Shown: positions 57,255-64,000 of the stretch, one piece after another | Layout of the letters: each line of letters starts with the position of its first letter | How positions within the stretch are numbered: position 1 is the first letter of the stretch | NCBI GenBank assembly: GCA_028554755.1 | Contig: JAPTOF010000008.1 | Coordinates: forward strand, 15,419,001-15,483,000 | DNA: 64,000 nucleotides | DNA from: Cordia subcordata | Taxonomy: Eukaryota; Streptophyta; Magnoliopsida; Boraginales; Cordiaceae | Direction: 5' to 3' | Notes under the pieces: model-generated | What the model saw: the letters and a program-made list of their open reading frames with translations, nothing else | Databases searched by the model: none | Told to the model about the DNA's origin: nothing | Position numbers and translations under genes: made by a program

Positions 57255-58953
57255 TGCTAGTACCATAGGATTTAGATTTCCGTGTTTAAAAAAAATAATA
57301 TAAATCTATTATGGTAGTAGAAATAGTAACAAAAAATATATTCTCACTTATGAGAACAACATGAAAATAACAAAGAAATATAAAGATAGAGGTGATATAT
57401 TCTTAATGCTTGTAAATGAAGGTGATGGTCTCGTTGTTTTGTAATACCTGCTACAAATAGCCTACAAATTGATCTTCTCCACTATGATCACATTCCAATA
57501 GCTTAGATATCTAGTGCTATATAGTGAGCAAGCACTAAAATGACTATAATTGAGGATCCATTAGTGTAGTGTGTGTTTTAGTTATACAGTGTGAAATTTC
57601 CTACACATATATTCTTGAATTGCAAAGAGGCTCAAATGGGTCTTGTCATAATCTTATTGTTTATAGTGTATGACAATCCTAATTGGGTAAAGTTCAAGGA
57701 GTAAAGTTGTTTCTAACTATACCCTTTTTTATCCCTTCTAGAAATGGAATATTTTCTATGGATAAGATCATCCAAGATATTCCATCATCTCACATACCAA
57801 ATATTTAATTCCATGTGGAGCCCACTTCTCCTATTGAGATATGTATAAGTTAATTAAGGAAAGACAAGGATTAAAATCCTTTTTCCTTTATTCTATATCC
57901 CAATCAAGCATCCACATAATTAGATAACCTCAATTAATTATATCCACTTGGAATTGTGACTAACGAAGGGACCAAACGACATAATTACCCTTAGCTCCTA
58001 ATGTGACCAAAATGTCCTTGCCTTCACTTTGGCAACATCAAGGCCACTTTGACATCGGTCTATTTCCATCATAAGACCAAAGTCACACTCTATGGATAAT
58101 TATTGGCTATGCAGAAATTGGTTACCCCAAGTAATCTATATCTTTGGCCAACTAAGCGAAATGACCAAAACGCCCCTCGATGTTTACCCATAGCCAAGGC
58201 CGGTCTTTTCAAGTACTATCATCCCTGAGACTACATCTAGAACCTTAGAATCTCTAGTCACCAGAAGAGTGATCACCCACTGGTCATGGATCTCTTGATC
58301 TAAGGAACAACCCAGAAGCCAAATGACCGATATACTCCCAAAGGATAATGTCTCTAGATTTAGATTTGTGATGACCGATAAAACAAATCCAAGGGGGCAT
58401 ATAGACTCTGTTTTGCATATGTATGTTCTAGCTAATTAGAATACAATACCCAATGTATGAAACAGACAATCTTATCACACAAGGCCTCTCCGTATGGTAC
58501 ATTAAAGTGTTGCACCCTAAATTTGTTAGTTCATCCACATATGCTCAAGATTAAGAGCATCAGTCACTCAGAACCAGTCAGTATCTCATCTTCTATATGT
58601 GATGGCACGGTTCCAGAAGACATACTCACGGTAGTCCTGTCCAATGCATAACACAGCATTAGGAGCAACGTCCTGAAAAACCCTTAAATGATCCAAGTGG
58701 ATCATCTGTATCGGGAGACTCCCCTACTATAGCCTTGTCCTAGTAGAGTACCCCAACACTACTATCTGGCTAAAACTAGACTTGGAATTATTATACGTCC
58801 AGCCACCTAAGTCATTGAACTATATCTTTGGACCTTTACACAATATATCACCCACATAGACCAGAGCCAATGCACGTAAAAGATGTTCATAAATATATAC
58901 AATCTTATCAAATATCTAGTCCAATATCCACGTAAGGGCATACAATCCTAGCA
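57255..58953 (-). repeat. Copia-3 3' LTR
   Basis: The right border is fixed by the polypurine tract (minus strand: TGCTAGG after 'gtgggaaat'). The left border is set by the matching terminal inverted repeat, TGCTAG at 57255 against CTAGCA at 58948-58953. 1699 bp. No second copy is in the window to confirm the left end. Confidence 0.7.
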
Positions 58954-58967
58954 ATTTCCCACTTGCT
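58954..58967 (-). other. Copia-3 polypurine tract
   Basis: The minus strand reads 'agcaagtgggaaat' adjoining the 3' LTR. Confidence 0.8.
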
Positions 58968-60600
58968 CTAAAGACCACTTTCTATGAATCTAGCATTAAT
59001 AGGCTTTACATGTGTGGCAAAGACTTTCTAGAAGTGTCTTTGTGAATTAGTCTACTAAGTTCTTAGTTGAAGTGATGTTTTTTACAACTATGTCACCTTT
59101 CTAAATGAACTCCCAGATCAAGTGATACTTTCTCTCAATATTCTTGCCTCTGCTATGGTTCCTAGGCTTTTTGCACTGTGTAATAGTAGTTGTATTGTCA
59201 CAGTACAAGACAATGGGTTTCACAGTTGGGACAACCTTTAGTTTAGTGAGGAACTTCTTCAGCTATGTTGCCTTCTTCGTAGTCTTAGATGTTGCTACAT
59301 ACTCTACTTCCATGGTCGAGCCTATGATGCACTTCTACATCACACTATTCCATTAAATCTCACCTCCTGACAAGTAAAAACAAAGCCTGTAGTAGACCTC
59401 CTAGATACTTTATCTAACTAGAAGTTCGAGTCTATATAGGCCAATGGTACTACATCATCTGCACAATAGTCCAACACGTAATCTTTCATTCTCTGAAGAA
59501 ACTTGAATATTTGCTTAACCACAGTCTAGTGATCTATTCTAAGGTTTGATTGATATCTGCTAACCATGCCAATGGTAAAGTAGATATCTAGCCAAGTACA
59601 CAATATGGCATACATAAGGCTTCCTACTGTCAAAACATAAAGGACCTTCTTCAGCTTCTCTATCTTCTTAGGTGTCTGAGGATATTGGTCCTGCGATAGA
59701 GTAACTCCATGTCTGGAAGGCAAGAAACCTTTCTTGGAGTTTTCCATATTAAACTTGATTGATATCTTCCAATGTAGGTAGCTTGGGATAACACAAGCCT
59801 CCTATTCTTCTGGTCTCGCATGATCTTGATCCTAAGAACATAGCTCGCTTCTCCCATATCCTTCATATGGAACTGAGAAGACAACCAAACCTTTATAAAT
59901 GATAACATCCCCATATCATTACCAATTAATGAGATGTCATCCACATATAAAGCTAAAAAAGCCACAGCATTTCCGTTGCGCCTCTCGCACACACATGGTT
60001 CATCAATGTTTTAATCAAAGCCAAAAGACTTTACTGTATGATCAAACTTACAAACCATGTGTTCTTGGCTTGCTGCAATGTATCCATCTGGCTCAGTTAT
60101 ATAAATGGTTTCGCTAGGCTCTCCATTTAGAAAAGCTATCTTGATATCCATTTGCCATATCTCAAGGTCTTAATGACAAGTGATGTGAGGAGTATCCTAA
60201 TGGATTTTAAGAAGGCTACTAGTGATAAGGTTTCCTCATAATTGACACCTTATTTCTGGATATGACTCTTAGCCACCAATCTTGCTTTAAAGGCTTCAAT
60301 CTTTCCATTAGCTCATCTCTTTCTTTTGTAGATCTACTTGCACTCTATAAGTTTTACCTCTTCAAATGCTTCTACAAGCTCCTAGACACTATTATAGTAC
60401 ATAGACTCTAACTCATAATCTATTATCTTGAGCCACTGGTTAGCATTTATATCGGAAACTACTTTATCATAACTAGTGGGGACCTCAACCTGATCCTCAT
60501 TGGAAGTCTCGAAGTACTCCACATATTATTTATTAGGCTATCTTGGAATCTTCCCAGTATGATGAGGCTCTGATGCACTAGTAGTAACTGGATGTTTTTC
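58968..60600 (-). pseudogene. pol: Copia-3 reverse transcriptase and RNase H
   Basis: The catalytic box 'LALYVDDISLIGNDM' lies near 59910-59960 (open stretch 59660-59992), followed by 'FHMKDMGEASYVL'. The C-terminal 'LMYAILCTWLDIYFTIGMVS' with 'RYQSN' is in 59526-59747. RNase H relics (an 'EVEYVATSKTTKKAT'-like piece) continue to about 59000. Many stops. Confidence 0.85.
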
Positions 60601-61480
60601 CTTTTCCATATTAGCATGTGCTTATAGAGATTTATCTAAAATCTCCTTAAGAATAACTCCAGATTCTACTATTTTATGGATTACTATGTCATCTTCCAAG
60701 TATCTAGCATATGTGCTAAGAAGCATAATCTGCTCCTTAGGGTTATAGAAGATCCTACCTCTGGTTCCCTTGGGATACCTAATAAAGTAGCAAAATTTTG
60801 ACCTAGGTTCCAACTTTGTAGCAGAGTTACTCAGTACATAAGCTGGGCAACCCTAAATGTGTAAATGACTCAAACTAGGCTTATGCCCTGTCCACATTTC
60901 TTAGGGTGTCCTAAGCACTGACTTTGAGGGTACCAAATTCAGAATAAATCTTTTCATTTCTAGGGCATACTCCCAAAAGGATAAAGACAACAATGCATGA
61001 CTCATTATCGACCTCACCATTTCCAAAAAGGTATAATTCCTTCTTTCTATCATACCATACTGCTAGGGAGTGCTTGGTTCAGTCAACTACTCTACAATCT
61101 TTTGTTGTGTGAGATAATTTTTTAACTTACCTAAGAGGTATTCACCACCATGATTAGATTGAATAGCTTTGATTTGCTTATCTAATATCAACTCCACCTT
61201 AGCCTTAAACTCCTTGAATTTTTCAAAGGATTCAGACTTGCATTGCATCAGATAAACATGACCACATTTAGAGCAATCATCCGTAAACGTAATGAAGTAC
61301 TCATAACCTTCATGAGCTAGTGTGCTTATAGGACTGTATACATCAGTATGCACCAATTCCATCACCTCTTCGACCCTCCATCCTTAAAAGAGAATGACCC
61401 TTGGTCATCTTCCCTTTTAAAGAAGGTATACAATGTGGTAGATCCTCGAGCCTAATGAGCCAAGAGGTGCATTCTCAACT
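60601..61480 (-). pseudogene. pol: Copia-3 integrase
   Basis: 61087-61365 shows 'MMELVHTDVYSPISTLAHEG' with the first catalytic aspartate, 'YFITFTDDCSKCGHVYLM' and 'IQSNHGGEYLLGKL', where the second aspartate has become N. The glutamate region (about 61020-61080) and C-terminal part (60622-60813, 'YFIRYPKGTRGRIFYNPKEQ') follow with stops. Confidence 0.85.
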
Positions 61481-62000
61481 AACCTCTGATTGCATTTTTG
61501 ACTAATGTGCCCCAAATGCAAATGCCTAAAGTATGTATCTTTGGTTTAAGAAACCTTCCTGTTAAGGGACTCCACTCTCTCAATGTTGTGTGTTGAAGCA
61601 TTAATAAGGTATAAATATAACAAACCATTATGTAATCTATCAGAATATATAGGATTTCCATTTCTACTAATATCAATATCAGTATGGAAACATACTAAAA
61701 AACTATCCATCAACAACTGAGAAACAAAAACTAGGTTTTTTCAAATGTCTAAAAAATAATGAATATTGTTCAAAACTAAAATCCTACTATAAGAGAATGA
61801 CAAACAAACTCGACCAACTATAACAGCCCAAACTTTCACGTTTATACCAACTCTAAGAGTGAACTCCTCTCTACTCACCTCTTACATGACCTAAAACCTA
61901 TGCGAAGGATTGCAAATATGATTAGTGGCTCCTGAATCTACAATCCAACAATTAGTAGAATCTACCAGTAAATTGGTTTTAGCATAGAGCAAGAAGGATG
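61481..62000 (-). pseudogene. pol: Copia-3 protease and pre-integrase segment
   Basis: Protease active site 'CWIVDSGATNHICNPS' (about 61915-61955) is intact. The pre-integrase part ('YFRHLHLGHISQKCNQ') near 61490-61540 has stops before and after. Confidence 0.8.
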
Positions 62001-62781
62001 TATCTTTCTACCCAGTAGTTTGGTAATTGGGATAGTCCTTCCCTATGGGCTTCCCAACATATGCTCTTTGCTTTGGCCCAAGGGTTCTCTTCTTCTCCTG
62101 GTCACGCTACTACTTTCCCTTCTTCTTGGGCTTCTTCTTCCCTTTCAGGTGATGCCCAGAAGTGGAAGCCTGAGAGAGATGTTGTGGGTTCATGATTGCC
62201 TCTGTTGCCTAGAGCTCCTTCATCAACTTTGTCAAGTTCATGTTCAACTTGCCTATGTTATAGTTGAGCTTGAACTAATTGAACGATGGTGGAAGAGTCT
62301 CTAAGATCATGTCTTTCTACGATTGCTTGTTAATGTTTGCCCCTAGGGTCTCGACAATACTGAGGCACTCTACTATCTTAAGCACTTGCTCTTTGACTGA
62401 TGCTCCCTTTACCATCATGGTGGTCGTAAGCTCTTCTAGAGCAATTTGTCTACCAGGCCTACTCTAGTTAGCAAACATAAGAGATAGTAAAGTCATGATC
62501 TCTTTGGTAGTTTCCATATTATGCTGCTTGTTCTGTAGAACATTTGACATATAGGCCAGCATATAGCACTTGGCCATACTATTGGCCTTCTGCCATTTTT
62601 GCTTAGCATTACATACGGTGTCAAAAGCGTTTTCCTTTATAACAGGACAAGGAGTTGTCAGGACATACTTGTACTCTTTGATAGTAAGTACTATGTCCAG
62701 ATTCCTTTTTCAATCCATAAAATTCAAACCGATGAGCTTATGCTCTCTCAAAATTGTAGCTAATGAACTAAAGGAAGTCAT
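62001..62781 (-). pseudogene. gag: Copia-3 gag
   Basis: ATG at 62781 ('MTSFSSLATILREHKLIGLN') opens a copia Gag with 'FMDWKRNLDIVLTIKEYKYV' and 'ETLPPSFNQFKLNYN'. One stop lies near 62325, others at the 3' end. The Lys-rich stretch 'KGKKKPKKKGK' is present, but I find no CCHC knuckle after it. Confidence 0.85.
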
Positions 62782-64000
62782 ACTAGATATTAAGCAATAG
62801 ATCATAATCAATATCATGAGTAATAAAGCAGGATACATGTGTAATATGTATGTAATAATAGGAAAACAACATACATCACACTTTTTACATCATTTTTCAA
62901 TTTGTAGTTTAACCCTCAAACTACAGAGATGTAAGAGTGTCTTAGCCCTATCACCAAACTCCATCGATGGGATGGCGAATTGTGAATAGTTGAGTTAGGC
63001 ATAGCCGGTTTGGATAACATTTATCTAGATAGATACTATCTAATGGAATATAATCATTACTTTGCTTGAGCAATCAAATCTCCTAAGGACTTCCACTTAA
63101 AGGTGGCCGAATCCATGATTTGAGTTGAGCGTGTCTAACCACTCCTTAGTGTCTCATTCCTTGTCATGTATCTAAACTGGAGCCCTCTGATAGGGTAGTG
63201 ACTCTCATCCACATGCCGTGAGATAATCTATGATGATGAACTCTATCGATGGGATGGCTAAACCTTATCAACGTCCCTACGAATGTACATGTGAAGTCCA
63301 CATTGTCAAATATACATATTTGTGACTCCCTCCGATAAAGAGGTCAGTGCCACTTAACCTTGGAGTGAACAGAATGTGGAAGGTCGTGGGGTCTTCCATT
63401 CCCCTCTCCCACTCAATATTTTAACTTCCAGGGTTTTTCTTATCCTCTATTTATCTTGATATCTTACTTTTAGATCTTAACACCCTTAGGAATCACAATA
63501 TTCTATCTTGTGTCGCTAAAAAATGCTTGACACCATATACTGATTGGACCTATATCTGGATAAAATCCATAGGTAGGTATGTTTTGGGTTATCTTGATAA
63601 GTCCATTGGTTAATTAATGTAATAAGCAACTAATAATCCTAACCAATTACATGCATTGCTTCTTTAGGATATCTAATTACCAAATAATTAACTTAAGCAA
63701 TCTCGAGGGACTTATCAAATTCAAGCCTAAACAAGATCCAAAGGATAGCTGATTTTAAACCCTACTTAGATGAAGATGTTGCTGTGTAATCACTTGCAAT
63801 AAACATACATACAATCAAGGTGGACATGTTGCTATCTGATCACTTGTAATAAACATATATACAATCAAACATGCATATAAATATCGTAAAATAACCATCC
63901 AAAGCATAAATAAATGGTCCCTAATCAAAGACTCCCTATAAAATCCGCCCTAGGCTTAAAGCCCAAATCAATTGAACTTACCAAAACTTCAAAACTGTTG
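62782..64000 (-). other. Copia-3 leader, no gene; short tandem repeat
   Basis: Noncoding up to the window end; no Met-tRNA primer site is visible, so it lies further right. A 50-bp unit is repeated at 63778-63827 and 63828-63877 ('gttgct...atacaatcaa'). Confidence 0.6.

Larger units (their letters stand above)
57255..64000 (-). mobile_element. Copia-3: Ty1/copia element, 5' end beyond the window
   Basis: Minus-oriented: 3' LTR 57255-58953, polypurine tract, RNase H, reverse transcriptase, integrase, protease, gag, leader. The 5' LTR and primer site would lie past 64000. The five bases before the LTR (CAAGT, 57250-57254) predict the target duplication. All coding parts are broken. Confidence 0.88.

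Noticed and set aside
62020..62467. Plus-strand frames of 94 and 62 codons
   Set aside because: Antisense of the Copia-3 gag, which has clear motifs on the minus strand.

Overview
The window is nuclear DNA of a flowering plant, most likely a eudicot. It is AT-rich and about 85% of it is LTR retrotransposon. The recognisable lineages are plant ones: Ty3/gypsy elements of Athila type, with an Asp-tRNA primer site and long LTRs of about 1.75-1.95 kb, and Ty1/copia elements with a Met-tRNA primer site. One host gene with introns is present. No bacterial, organellar or rRNA features were seen.

Layout. Positions 1-500 are the end of an Athila-like LTR (Gypsy-4). An old minus-oriented Copia (Copia-4, perhaps SIRE-like) is split over 501-1518, 18040-21320 and about 47159-47790. 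Copia-1 (1519-18034, +, target duplication TAAAA) sits in the Copia-4 LTR. Gypsy-1 (7967-15076, -, target duplication ATGGG) sits in the reverse transcriptase of Copia-1. Gypsy-2 (21321-47153, +, target duplication GACAA) sits in the interior of Copia-4. Gypsy-3 (27565-44227, -) sits in the 3' noncoding part of Gypsy-2, and Copia-2 (30445-35977, -, target duplication GTTTG) sits in Gypsy-3. Positions 47791-54227 are intergenic, with three SINE-like tRNA-derived pieces and an old tandem duplication of about 1.36 kb. A seven-exon bromodomain gene lies at 54228-56546. Copia-3 (57255 to beyond 64000, -) fills the right end.

How the parts relate. All coding copies in Copia-1, -2, -3 and Gypsy-2, -3 are broken by stops and frameshifts. 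Gypsy-1 is the youngest: about 4 differences in 800 compared LTR bases, against roughly 5-8% in short stretches of Copia-1, Copia-2 and Gypsy-3. It has no protease, reverse transcriptase or integrase, but keeps a 653-codon frame interrupted by a single TGA, with two CCHC zinc knuckles at its N-terminus. Gypsy-2 also lacks reverse transcriptase and integrase. Gypsy-3 carries the full gag-pol order and is the kind of element that could have mobilised the other two in trans. The three share a 3' noncoding module of about 0.93 kb, bounded by duplicated hairpin/polypurine signals and containing a 31-nt hairpin about 395 nt before the 3' LTR. They also share LTR signatures. This deletion-derivative family with conserved cis signals is the most interesting system in the window. 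The structured, palindrome-looped leader of Copia-1 and the lineage-specific bromodomain gene come next.
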